Positions 44,279 through 53,286 of a stretch of 64,000 nt of DNA are shown here, piece by piece (position 1 is the first letter of the stretch; every line of letters starts with the position of its first letter). Origin of the DNA: F22 sp963675625 (GTDB lineage Bacteria > Bacteroidota > Bacteroidia > Bacteroidales > Bacteroidaceae); NCBI GenBank assembly GCA_963675625.1, contig OY776497.1, positions 496,001 to 560,000 on the forward strand, written 5' to 3'. The notes below the pieces were generated by a model, which was not told where the DNA came from, ran no database searches, and worked only from the letters and a program-made list of their open reading frames with translations. A program made the translations under genes and the position numbers.

Positions 44279-47200
44279 ATGAAAAAAATAATTCAATTTA
44301 TTCTATTGCTTACAATAGCAATTAATATGTATGGGCAGGATCATTATGTTGATCCTCCTATATTGGACAACCCATCTATTAGTTTAGGAATAGGTGAATC
44401 TTCAAAAATAAAACTAATGACAAATTGTGGTACACACACAAACATTACAGTAAATACTGTTGATCTAATTCTATGTGAAGACTTAATACTAAATGTTAGT
44501 TACTCCACAATTTATGAGATTAATAAGGCTGCTTATATAAAAATAGAAAACATAACCACTCAAGAATGTTATAATACAGGATTTAGACCACTTGATCCAA
44601 CAGATAGTAGCACCATTTTTAGTCAGAAGTTAAGTAAGGGGGAGTATATATTCACCTTGGGTGCATTAACGCCAGACCCATTATTTCCTGCACCAACAGG
44701 TGGTACAACTTCATCTCTAAGTGAAGAATATGATTATAGTTATATGTTTACTTTTACAGCAAGTACCCCTCCACCTCCACCTCCGCCTACACCAATAGTT
44801 ATACCACCAGTAGTTATACCAGAAGATACAATTCCAGGTCCAGATCCTATTAGAAAAATTCCTGGACCTTTTAATATATTACCTAAAGATGTAATGGAAA
44901 AATATTCAAGTGATCAAAACTATGTAGCTACATTCTCATCAATAGATGGAACGGAAAAAAAGGGACAAACAGAAATACAATATTACGATGAACTTGGACG
45001 GCCAGATATAACGGTAGCATTGCAAGCATCTCCTACAGGAAAAGATCTTGCCACAGCTCAAACATATTGGAATAATCAAAAAAGTCGTGTATGGCTACCC
45101 AGTGTGACTACTCAGTCAAACGGAAACTATATTGACATAGCACAAGTAGAGCAATATGCCAAAGCTACATACAATGACTTGAATCCATACAATGAAGTGA
45201 TATATGAAAAATCACCATTGAATCGTGTAAATAAGTCATTTGGACCAGGAGAAGAATGGCGTACACATAATCGAGCTAACCAAACCCAATATTTAACAAA
45301 TATACCTTCTATCGATAGTCTATCTTGTAAAAGATTCTCTGCCGTCTGTAATCTAGATAAAGTCACCATTACTGCCACTGATGATTGGAATGAAGGTTCA
45401 TTACAAGTCATTCATAGTACAAATGAAGATGGCAAAAGCGTCTTGATATTTAATGATATTCAAGGAAAAAAAGTCCTATCTCGACAAGTCGTGCACAATT
45501 CAGAGAACGAGACCGAGTATTACGATACATACTATGTATATAATGCTTTAGATCAATTGCTAGCTATTTTACCTCCAAATGTCAGTAGCAAACTTCATTA
45601 CGGTCAATGGTCAAGCACTTCAAATGAAGTGCTGAAGCAAAGTGCCTATTTATTTTCATATGCCAATGGCTTTCAACCCATTGCAAAAAAGCAACCAGGT
45701 ACAGCTTGGAGTTACTATATCTACGATGAAGAAGGACATACTATTCTATGCCAATCAGGTGAAGATAGAACACAAAACGTATGGCAATTTCAAATACCTG
45801 ATGAATTTGACCGAACAGTTTTAACAGGTACATGTACTAACGACTTCACTGTATGGACAGAACCACTCGCAAATATTTCCATATATGCATCTGATTCACA
45901 GCTTCGTATACCTACTATAGATGAACCTCGTCTATGGGGATACACGATGAATATTCAACTTGAGAATCCAGACGTGTACACAGTCAACTACTATGATTCA
46001 TACTATTGTTTAGGTTTTAACGGACTTCCTGAATATGCGAATCCAGATTATACTTACGATAAACTAGAAGGCTACGGAGAATGCACGACCGCTAATTTCA
46101 CTGGTCTACTTACCTGTTCTATAAACAAAGTGCTATCAAACGATAAGTCAGAAAACAAGTACACTCATTCTGTGTTTTATTATGACGATAAGAACCGAGT
46201 GATTCAATCCAATTCATCTACACATCTTGATAGTTTGATAGAGAAAGCATACTTTAAGTATAACTACTCAGGGAATCTCCTAAAGCAACGATTAGTTCAC
46301 CAAAACAACTCCAACACGACAATAGAGGACTATGAATACACGTATGACTCTCAGAGTAGACTACTTACATGTCAACACTCAATCAATGGAGAAGATGCAG
46401 TCACTATTGTTGATAATGAATATGATGCTCTTGGACGTATGGTAAGCAACAAACGCAATGGGCAAGCTGTTCTAGAAGATTCAATCACTCGTAATATCCG
46501 TTCATGGGTTACAGGAATAAATAATGATTTGTTTAAACAAGAGATTCATTACACAGATGGATACAACAACAGCCAACCGTTATTTAGTGGAAATATTTGT
46601 GCAATAAACTGGAGTAATAAAGATCAAAACAGCAACGAATGCTACACCTATAAGTATGATGATCTGATGCATCTTATGTCAGCTAAATACCACCTTGGAA
46701 ATACAGCAACTGATTCTTATAGTACACAATTTGCATATGACAAGATGGGAAATATTACTTCCCTACAACGTCATGGCAGTATTGACAACAATTCTTTTGG
46801 TCTTATTGATAATATTAGCTATCAATATGTAGGTAATCAATTAGTAAAAACAGAAGATAGTAGTGATAAAAACAAGGGATACAGTGAAATACCTAATGCG
46901 TCATTTGAATATACTTATGATTCGGATGGTCGAATGACAAAGGACTTAAACAAAGGCATAAAATCTATTTCTTATTATGCTAATGATAGACCCCAAAAGC
47001 TAATTATTGATAAGCCAGGGCATACTGGGTATGCATGTTTTAAATACTCAGCTAAAGGTAATAAACTGCAACAAAAGATTATCCTTGATGAGCAAACAAC
47101 TCCAGATGACTCACATTTTATTGATGGAGTTAAAACAAAAGATTATATTGGCAATCAAGAACTGATTAATGGCAAAATCAATCGAATTAAATTTGCTGGT

Positions 47201-48265
47201 GGTTATATAGAAAAAGATCAAACAGGATCCTGGAGTTATAACTTCTATATTAATGATTATCAAGGGAATATTCGCTGCGTAACAGATGCTAGTGGCAAAG
47301 TCATCCAAAGAAATGATTATTATCCGTTTGGACTCCCTTATGCATCAAATACCAATAGTAATGCTCAACCATACAAATATGGAGGAAAAGAATACATTAA
47401 AAACCTTGAGTTAGATATGTATGATTTCGAGGCTAGAATGATGAATCCAGCAATTGGACGATTCACGATGATGGATAGTTACACCGAGAATTATGCCCCA
47501 TATTCTCCTTACTGTTTTGTGCTAAACAACCCAATTGTCTTTAGTGACCCTGATGGGAATAATCCTATATATAACCTTAATGGAGACCATATCGGAAATA
47601 CATCAGAAGGATTTACAGGTCAAATCTATATTTATGATGGGGGGCAAGATGTTGATTGGGAAACAATATCAATAAAATCATGTGAGAATATGCAAGGACT
47701 TCGTAAATACGATTATATTAGTACGAAAGAATTAAGCGGAATAGCAAGAGGAAAGATTATGACAAATGTACTTAACCACGCTGTTGGTTGGAATATAGGA
47801 GGATATATATTTGAAGGTATGAATGTAGAATTCGGGCATACTAAATCTGGAACGTTTGCATGTATGTCAAATAAAATCGACTATCGAAATATTGATAAAT
47901 TAATTGTTAGCAGTAGGTTTAATTATCATATGACTGTAGAAAATATTTTAAACACGCTCTTGTACCATGAATGGCTAGGCCATATCAAACAGGGATATGC
48001 TACAAAAATAGTAGTAAAAAAACCCATAGAGTCAAAAAATTCAATAAAAAGATTTTTTCACATAAGCGATTATATACCAGAAGATATTACAACAAACACG
48101 CATTATAAATGTTACGAAAATTCTATTTTAAGTCCATTATTTGATAAGACAACGCTAGATTACAAAAGAACAATTTTTAAAAGTTATAATGGCATACGTC
48201 AAACAGAACATGGGGTAGAAGACAGTAGAATAAAGGAAATTAAAGATAAATTTTTTAAAAAATAA
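44279..48265 (+). CDS. Secreted RHS-repeat protein with variable C-terminal tip (putative metal-dependent toxin)
   Basis: A 1328-residue protein with a Sec signal (IAINMYGQ cleavage end), a Pro-rich linker (PPPPPPPTP near residue 170), a DUF6443-like region (YYDELGRPDITVALQASPTG), many YD repeats and the RHS core (YYPFGLPYASNTN; MYDFEARMMNPAIGRFTMMD; NNPIVFSDPDGNNP near residue 1095). After the core, about 230 residues differ in style. They contain HEWLGH at residues 1230-1235 and THYKCY near 1274, with downstream TTLDYKR, a pattern like metallopeptidase-type tips of Bacteroidetes RHS proteins. The spacing is HExxxH, not the common HExxH. The tip is the probable toxic or effector part; the rest is the delivery shell. 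It is transcribed with the preceding RHS partner. Confidence 0.85.
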   Translation: MKKIIQFILLLTIAINMYGQDHYVDPPILDNPSISLGIGESSKIKLMTNCGTHTNITVNTVDLILCEDLILNVSYSTIYEINKAAYIKIENITTQECYNTGFRPLDPTDSSTIFSQKLSKGEYIFTLGALTPDPLFPAPTGGTTSSLSEEYDYSYMFTFTASTPPPPPPPTPIVIPPVVIPEDTIPGPDPIRKIPGPFNILPKDVMEKYSSDQNYVATFSSIDGTEKKGQTEIQYYDELGRPDITVALQASPTGKDLATAQTYWNNQKSRVWLPSVTTQSNGNYIDIAQVEQYAKATYNDLNPYNEVIYEKSPLNRVNKSFGPGEEWRTHNRANQTQYLTNIPSIDSLSCKRFSAVCNLDKVTITATDDWNEGSLQVIHSTNEDGKSVLIFNDIQGKKVLSRQVVHNSENETEYYDTYYVYNALDQLLAILPPNVSSKLHYGQWSSTSNEVLKQSAYLFSYANGFQPIAKKQPGTAWSYYIYDEEGHTILCQSGEDRTQNVWQFQIPDEFDRTVLTGTCTNDFTVWTEPLANISIYASDSQLRIPTIDEPRLWGYTMNIQLENPDVYTVNYYDSYYCLGFNGLPEYANPDYTYDKLEGYGECTTANFTGLLTCSINKVLSNDKSENKYTHSVFYYDDKNRVIQSNSSTHLDSLIEKAYFKYNYSGNLLKQRLVHQNNSNTTIEDYEYTYDSQSRLLTCQHSINGEDAVTIVDNEYDALGRMVSNKRNGQAVLEDSITRNIRSWVTGINNDLFKQEIHYTDGYNNSQPLFSGNICAINWSNKDQNSNECYTYKYDDLMHLMSAKYHLGNTATDSYSTQFAYDKMGNITSLQRHGSIDNNSFGLIDNISYQYVGNQLVKTEDSSDKNKGYSEIPNASFEYTYDSDGRMTKDLNKGIKSISYYANDRPQKLIIDKPGHTGYACFKYSAKGNKLQQKIILDEQTTPDDSHFIDGVKTKDYIGNQELINGKINRIKFAGGYIEKDQTGSWSYNFYINDYQGNIRCVTDASGKVIQRNDYYPFGLPYASNTNSNAQPYKYGGKEYIKNLELDMYDFEARMMNPAIGRFTMMDSYTENYAPYSPYCFVLNNPIVFSDPDGNNPIYNLNGDHIGNTSEGFTGQIYIYDGGQDVDWETISIKSCENMQGLRKYDYISTKELSGIARGKIMTNVLNHAVGWNIGGYIFEGMNVEFGHTKSGTFACMSNKIDYRNIDKLIVSSRFNYHMTVENILNTLLYHEWLGHIKQGYATKIVVKKPIESKNSIKRFFHISDYIPEDITTNTHYKCYENSILSPLFDKTTLDYKRTIFKSYNGIRQTEHGVEDSRIKEIKDKFFKK

Positions 48266-48270
48266 TCACA

Positions 48271-48302
48271 CAAGAGATGTCATGAAATATTGACATCTCT
48301 TG
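48271..48302 (+). terminator. Hairpin after the RHS gene
   Basis: CAAGAGATGTCA (48271-48282) and TGACATCTCTTG (48291-48302) form a perfect 12-bp stem with an 8-nt loop, starting 6 bp after the RHS stop. The T tract is weak, but the position fits transcript end. Confidence 0.7.
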
Positions 48303-48443
48303 CTTATAAATAAGCAGATTACTATATATGCATATATTATTTTTTTGAAAGAACTCAAATCAGTATAATGTCCCCCATATTTCGGACCACTTGCTAAGAA
48401 AATATATTTTTCGTACATTTGATGCAACCCTAAAATTTTGCTT

Positions 48444-48629
48444 ATGGCATCACGACGTACATTTAGCAGTGAATTCAAGGCTCGCGTAGTTAGCGAAGCC
48501 TTAAAAGAACAAGAGACTACTTCTGAGTTGGCTCGCCGTTTTGAAGTGGTCCCTAGTCAAACCATTCAATGGAAAAAAGAAGCTCTTTCTCAACTTGAGT
48601 CTTTATTTGGTAGTAAACATCCTGGCTAA
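48444..48629 (+). pseudogene. IS3-family orfA (truncated)
   Basis: A 61- to 63-residue helix-turn-helix protein (ASRRTFSSEFKARVVSEALK, TSELARRFEVVPSQTIQWKK), the usual N-terminal half of IS3 orfA. It ends early after SKHPG, while intact orfA proteins are about 90-100 residues with a leucine zipper. The zipper part is lost, so the product is unlikely to work. Confidence 0.85.
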
Positions 48630-48649
48630 GAAAGTGCTGCTAAAGATGA

Positions 48650-49114
48650 ACTATTCATCCATATTTGCTACGTGGACTATCTATCCACAAGAGCAACCAA
48701 GTATGGAGTATTGATATCACGTATATAGCCATGCCTAAGAGATTTATGTATCTAGTGGCTCATCGACTGGTATAGCCGAAAGGTGTAACTTGGAGGTTCT
48801 CTAACTCGCTAGAAGCTTCTGAGTCCATAATGTGCTTACAGGAAGCCATACAAACGCGTGGAAAGCCTGATATTGTAAACTCTAACCAAGGTAGCCGATA
48901 TACTTGCGTCCATTGGCTCAATTATCTGAAAGCTCAATATGTACACGTCAGTATGGATGGACGTGGAAGAGCAAAGGATAACGGCTCAAAGCTGTATCAA
49001 GGGATTAAGTATTATATCAACTATTACAATGAACGTAGACATCATCAGGGAATACAATATGACTTCCCAGCTAAGAGATATCAACGTTCTTTTGAAACCA
49101 ACTATGTGGCTTAA
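48650..49114 (+). pseudogene. IS3-family orfB remnant with internal deletion and stops
   Basis: Fragments of the DDE transposase remain in more than one frame, with stops throughout 48650-48830. The clearest piece (48830-49114) carries DIVNSNQGSRYTCVHWLNYL (the second catalytic-Asp region, with D of SDQG changed to N), DGRGRAKDNGS and the end YINYYNERRHHQGIQYDFPA. Between AKDN and the next block, the segment that normally holds the catalytic Glu (WIERFWRT-like) is missing, an internal deletion of about 25-30 residues. The gene is dead. Confidence 0.85.
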
Positions 49115-49279
49115 GAATGAAGCCCAAGTATAAACAAAAAAAATCAATATTAACTTCTCAAATGGACGAACCATTTCTTAAATTAAAGTAAATGTGGTCC
49201 TAAAATAGGGGTACACTATATTATTCTCAAAATTTTAGACTAATGGAATTAGATAGGTTCTTCATTTAAAATGATTATT

Positions 49280-50296
49280 ATGAAATACAATAAAGAAAAA
49301 ATGAGTGCAGCAATCACGATATTGCTAATGAGCACCTACTTCATGTTTATATCCTCATGTACAACTAAGGTGAATCATAGGCATCCAAAGGTTCTTAAGA
49401 TGAGTTATAGCTGTGATTTTTACGATGACTGGTGGGAAGAAAATTGGTTTACTCTATATAAAGACAGTCTTGTATGCTATACGAATAACTCCAATACACC
49501 ATCAAAGGTATTTACTGCTAAAGAACTTGGTATTGACTTAGAAGGCTTAATTCAAGCATTTTACTATAAAAATAATGGCAAGTTAACATATGATTTTTCT
49601 CTAGAAGATTCAAAAAAAGAACAAATTGGCCTTCATTCTGTTATTTGGAGTGTGAATGGTCAGGACGTAATGGGGATGCATCTAGGTCCTCTATATTTCA
49701 GTAAAAAAAACAATGATAATTTCTGGGTATTAGATCAATTACTCTTCGACAAAGGAAAAGAATACAATCAATTTGTAAACAATTACAAGCCCAAATATCA
49801 CCATGGAAACGAAATAAACCGTGTAAACTCTAGAGGAGAGAAAACGGGGAAATGGGTTACGTATAATGAGCATAAAGTTATGGTTTCCCGCTATAAACGT
49901 GGGCTTTTAGATGGTCTATATGAAATCTTTACTGATAGTGGATTTCTTACATATACAACGATCTACAAAATGGGCAAAATGGTTGGTCCAAGTTATGCTT
50001 TTGAAGAGGATGGAATATGCTATGCATACTTAGGTATCAAAAATAATTCTGATTATACATATTTAGCAAAAGACGACGGAGAATTCACTTTTGATAAACA
50101 AACATTTTCCTATGATTTTTGGTATAGCCAAAGTCGTTTATATTCATCAGGATCAATTTTGCTTACAACACAACAAAAACACTTCTTTTTTATGAAATAC
50201 CCAATGTCAATAAACAGAGAAGCAGATATAAAGGAATACAACGAACCAAAAGATTATCTATTTATAAAACAATTCTCTCCTAATAAAGCACAGTAA
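49280..50296 (+). CDS. YwqK/MORN-like lipoprotein (immunity candidate)
   Basis: A 338-residue protein from ATG 49280 (MKYNKEKMSAAITILLMSTY), with a lipobox ending MFISSC. A MORN/YwqK-like module is visible at about 185-240 (GEKTGKWVTYNEHKVMVSRYK then GLLDGLYEIFTDSGFLTYTT then GKMVGPSYAF). The rest is not recognised. YwqK-like proteins are common as immunity or antitoxin partners beside RHS toxins in Bacteroidetes. It lies downstream of the RHS tip, separated only by the IS remnant, and is 1 bp from the next gene. Anchoring in the envelope would place it where a secreted toxin could meet it. Confidence 0.75.
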   Translation: MKYNKEKMSAAITILLMSTYFMFISSCTTKVNHRHPKVLKMSYSCDFYDDWWEENWFTLYKDSLVCYTNNSNTPSKVFTAKELGIDLEGLIQAFYYKNNGKLTYDFSLEDSKKEQIGLHSVIWSVNGQDVMGMHLGPLYFSKKNNDNFWVLDQLLFDKGKEYNQFVNNYKPKYHHGNEINRVNSRGEKTGKWVTYNEHKVMVSRYKRGLLDGLYEIFTDSGFLTYTTIYKMGKMVGPSYAFEEDGICYAYLGIKNNSDYTYLAKDDGEFTFDKQTFSYDFWYSQSRLYSSGSILLTTQQKHFFFMKYPMSINREADIKEYNEPKDYLFIKQFSPNKAQ

Positions 50297-50297
50297 A

Positions 50298-50933
50298 ATG
50301 AAAAATATTTTATTTCTAAGTCTACTTATACTACTCAGCATACAGACCACTTCAGCACAATCATATATGCCCAAGACAAATCGAAAGAACAGTCAGCATC
50401 AGCGAATTGGTGTATGGAATCTTACAAATGGATATAGAAACTTTCAAGTAATATATATGGATGGGCATCGAACACGTAGTTGTAAAGAGATGGATAGGAA
50501 TGGTTATCTACATACAGTAGGACGCTACTCCTATTTTGGGTCTCTTGCTGATAGCTGGTTTCACTTTGATAAAATTGGTCGAATAGAATACACAATAGGC
50601 CAAATTACCATCTCTAATCAATTGCTTTTCGATACAGCAGATGGCACTCTAACTGCTCCAGCCCTTATATGTACCTATATGGAATACTACCCTAGTGGGC
50701 AACTACGTAAAGAAGGCAATCTACTGTTTGAAGTAGGAACTTTTCCACTTGACAAAAGCTCCCGCCCCTATGGCATTTGGAAATGGTACACACCAGATGG
50801 GCAGCTAGAACATGCGGTTTGTTTCCTATTCTCATGGTTATATTCAGTACCTGAGCATCTAGATTGGACGATGAAGTACGATTACAACTGGGCACTTCAG
50901 GATGAAGACATCAAACTACCTTGGATAGAATAA
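50298..50933 (+). CDS. YwqK/MORN-like secreted protein (immunity candidate 2)
   Basis: A 211-residue protein with a Sec signal (ILLSIQTTSAQ, no lipobox). It holds weak MORN-like pairs: HQRIGVWNLTNGYRNFQVIY, YMEYYPSGQLRKEGNLL and YGIWKWYTPDGQLEHAVCF. It starts one base after the preceding gene, so the two are co-translated, and it shares the MORN/YwqK character. It is probably a second part of the immunity or accessory unit of the RHS pair. No enzyme motif is seen. Confidence 0.75.
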   Translation: MKNILFLSLLILLSIQTTSAQSYMPKTNRKNSQHQRIGVWNLTNGYRNFQVIYMDGHRTRSCKEMDRNGYLHTVGRYSYFGSLADSWFHFDKIGRIEYTIGQITISNQLLFDTADGTLTAPALICTYMEYYPSGQLRKEGNLLFEVGTFPLDKSSRPYGIWKWYTPDGQLEHAVCFLFSWLYSVPEHLDWTMKYDYNWALQDEDIKLPWIE

Positions 50934-50992
50934 TATAAGAACAAGCTTGTACACTATAGTTACATTTGTTTTATACTTTAAATGGTTTGTTT

Positions 50993-51052
50993 ATGAAAAA
51001 TATTTTTGTTTTTTGCGTTACAGCACTGATAGTACCAGTCCAAATGATTTAG
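50993..51052 (+). pseudogene. Signal-peptide remnant of a third paralogous gene
   Basis: A 19-codon frame (starts MKNIFVFCVTALIVPVQ) looks like a Sec signal peptide, similar to the start of the 50298 gene (MKNILFLSLLILL), and stops at once. It is 59 bp after the YwqK-like gene. It is probably the 5' end of a lost third gene of the cassette, cut off near the flippase gene. A chance frame cannot be excluded. Confidence 0.35.
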
Positions 51053-51117
51053 AGCAAAAAGAATGAATCAGTAGCCATCCACATCAGGGGGGCACGCTGT
51101 TGATTATCCCTTTCCGA

Positions 51118-52722
51118 CTACTTAATAAATCGTTTGAGCAATAGTCCTAGAGGCAAATCCACCTTCAGCAAGTAAATGACAAACGGACAGAGAAGCAAGG
51201 TCTTCACACCCAATCGAATCCAGATATTGAGCAAGAGATCAGTTGCTTGCAAGTATTGATAGCAACCAAATATGACTGCAGCCATAAGGATATAAACCCC
51301 TATACGACGAAGAGGATAAGCGATGGGATAGTAGTGCTGGCCTACGAAATAACTGAGCAGCGCAATCACTCCATAACCTGCTACAGCAGACCAAGCAGAG
51401 CCCCAGTAGCTAAAGTAGGGCACAAAGAGGTAATTGCCCAGCAAGATGATGGCACAACCGATTATGGAGAAATAAGCTCCCCATTTGGTTTGCTCAATCA
51501 ACTTATACCAGAAAGATAAATTGAAATAGATTCCAACAAGAAATTCAGAAGTCATCACCACAGGAATCACCTTCAGGCCTTCCCAATAGTCAGGACTAAC
51601 CAGATAGCGAAGTAAGTCAATGTAGCAATTCACGCCGAGAAAAGCCAATAGCGAGAAAATGCAGAAATACTTCATGGCATCCGCATAGGTTTTTTTGGCT
51701 GCGGCATCGCCCGTCTTTTTCTGACCAAATACAAAGGGCTCGTAGGCGAAGCGAAAGGCTTGAACTAGCATCCCCATAATCATGGCTACTTTGGCACAAG
51801 CACCATAAATACCCAATTGAACCAAGGCTTCCGCATGATCAGGATAGATTTTTGGGAAGATCAATCGGTCGATGGTCTTGCTGAGGACACCTGCGACACC
51901 AAAGATGAGGATGGGAAAGGAATAGTGCAACATCTGTTTGAGCAAAGATCTATGGAAGGTCCATTTGGTTTTGAGCAAACCAGGCACAAAGGCTAAAAAC
52001 TGCAATCCGTTGGCTAACAGATTGGCGATGAAGATATAGCCGACTTGATAATCAGGCCGATAGAACCAACTAATGCTGCCTGATGCATGCTTCATGAGCC
52101 AAGGACATCCGAGCAAGAAGAACAACTGGAGACTGATACCACAACAGATGAAAAAGAATTTCAGTGTCGCAAATCGCATCGCTTTCTTTTCGTATCGTAG
52201 ATGCGCATAGGGGATAGCCATGAAGGCATCCAAAGCCACGACTACCGCCATGATAGCTACGTATTCTGGATGCGTACTGTAGTCAAGTTCACTAGCCACA
52301 TAAGGCAAAAAACCAAGCACTAGAACCACAAAAAGGATTGAAGTAATAGCGACCGAACAGAGTGTCGTGCCATAAACTTGTGCTGGTGTATAACGCCACG
52401 GAGTATCCACAGCGGTCGTTGTGCTAGCCTCTTGGCTTTGTCCTGGCCCTGACTGACTAGTATCCTTTTTGCCCGTATCAGGTTGCAGTTCTCCTAGTTT
52501 CTTATTGGCAAAATAGAAGTAGCCAGTCTCCATGCCGTAGGTTAAGATCACAAGGAAGAGAGCATCATAGGAGTAGATATTGGTGACGACACCATATCCC
52601 CCACTCTTGGCTGCCAATACGGTGGTATAGAGAGGGACCAATAGATAATTCAAAAAACGGCCTACGATACTACTGATACCATAGACAGCAGTTTCTTTGG
52701 CCAATGAGGTCAGTTTGCTCAT
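51118..52722 (-). CDS. Oligosaccharide flippase (Wzx/MurJ-like polysaccharide biosynthesis protein)
   Basis: A 534-residue inner-membrane protein of the MATE/MOP superfamily with about 12-14 predicted helices. It opens MSKLTSLAKETAVYGISSIVGRFLNYLLVP, the typical start of Bacteroidetes lipopolysaccharide/polysaccharide flippases, and has VTNIYSYDALFLVILTYGME in helix 2. A polar insertion (about residues 80-115, rich in Gln/Ser/Thr/Asp) is hydrophilic and unusual. It moves lipid-linked sugars across the inner membrane. No polysaccharide biosynthesis genes adjoin it, so the substrate is unknown. The stretch 52723-53400 ahead of it is intergenic with remnants. Confidence 0.9.
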   Translation of the reverse strand: MSKLTSLAKETAVYGISSIVGRFLNYLLVPLYTTVLAAKSGGYGVVTNIYSYDALFLVILTYGMETGYFYFANKKLGELQPDTGKKDTSQSGPGQSQEASTTTAVDTPWRYTPAQVYGTTLCSVAITSILFVVLVLGFLPYVASELDYSTHPEYVAIMAVVVALDAFMAIPYAHLRYEKKAMRFATLKFFFICCGISLQLFFLLGCPWLMKHASGSISWFYRPDYQVGYIFIANLLANGLQFLAFVPGLLKTKWTFHRSLLKQMLHYSFPILIFGVAGVLSKTIDRLIFPKIYPDHAEALVQLGIYGACAKVAMIMGMLVQAFRFAYEPFVFGQKKTGDAAAKKTYADAMKYFCIFSLLAFLGVNCYIDLLRYLVSPDYWEGLKVIPVVMTSEFLVGIYFNLSFWYKLIEQTKWGAYFSIIGCAIILLGNYLFVPYFSYWGSAWSAVAGYGVIALLSYFVGQHYYPIAYPLRRIGVYILMAAVIFGCYQYLQATDLLLNIWIRLGVKTLLLCPFVIYLLKVDLPLGLLLKRFIK

Positions 52723-52828
52723 TGTGGTTGATTGCGTTTATTGATTACTCAAGTAATGCATGGAGTATCCATTAAAGAAGTAATTTATCAAACCACATCT
52801 AACCTGAATAATTTATGAGTATAAAGAA

Positions 52829-52898
52829 GATAGGATTGCCCATCTAAGCAATTTTTATTTTTTTATATTAAAACTAATAACAAAAATACAATCCTATC
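52829..52898. repeat. 10-bp inverted repeat enclosing a promoter-like segment
   Basis: GATAGGATTG (52829-52838) and CAATCCTATC (52889-52898) are perfect inverted copies around a 50-bp very AT-rich core. In the minus orientation the core begins TATTTTTG (52882-52889), a -7-like box pointing to the flippase gene. The right arm ends at the base before an ATG of a short frame (52899). It could be an insertion-sequence end, an operator or, less likely, an invertible promoter; the arms are short for the last. Confidence 0.5.
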
Positions 52899-53027
52899 AT
52901 GTGCAAAGATATAAAAAACAGCCAAGAAGTTGCTGCTCCTCTACATATAAAGTCTGATAGTAGGATCGATTTTGCTCCCATAATGGTTTTGATGCTCAAT
53001 TCAATCCAAAATTCGTCATTTTGCTAG
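52899..53027 (+). pseudogene. Short unrecognised frame (42 residues), possible gene fragment
   Basis: The frame reads MCKDIKNSQEVAAPLHIKSD and ends ...NSIQNSSFC. It starts directly after the right arm of the inverted repeat. The reading continues in another frame (FNPKFVILLDFWQSLFKQHG from about 52992), which suggests a frameshifted or truncated gene, perhaps a transposase fragment. I do not recognise it. Confidence 0.25.
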
Positions 53028-53286
53028 ACTTTTGGCAGTCCTTATTTAAGCAACATGGCGGACAGTATAATAATAAATCATTGCTCATCTCCCCCCCAAA
53101 AAAAAGAGTGAGCATTCCCAACCCAAGACACCACAAAATTCCGCAAAAAAAACGAGTAATCGAAAAAATCCCCAATAAATTTTATCGCTTTTGGAGAAGA
53201 TTTGCAAGAAAAAAAATAACGTGCGATTTTTATCAAAAACTACAAACATACAGTACAAATCTTCGACAAATCACTTCACTTTTCCG

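Larger units (their letters stand above)
48369..49215 (+). mobile_element. Decayed IS3-family insertion element
   Basis: Imperfect terminal inverted repeats of 22 bp lie at 48369-48390 and 49194-49215 (17 of 22 positions agree; both start TGT and have GGACCAC at the inner end). Inside are a short orfA and a broken orfB. The total of 847 bp is well below the 1.2-1.4 kb of intact IS3 elements. No clear target duplication is seen. It sits between the RHS toxin gene and the YwqK-like genes, so it may have entered or rearranged a variable tip/immunity region. Confidence 0.8.

Noticed and set aside
47966..47983. Classical HExxH zinc-protease motif in the RHS tip
   Set aside because: The sequence is HEWLGH, with three residues between Glu and the second His, so the standard HExxH name does not apply. 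A metal site is still possible.
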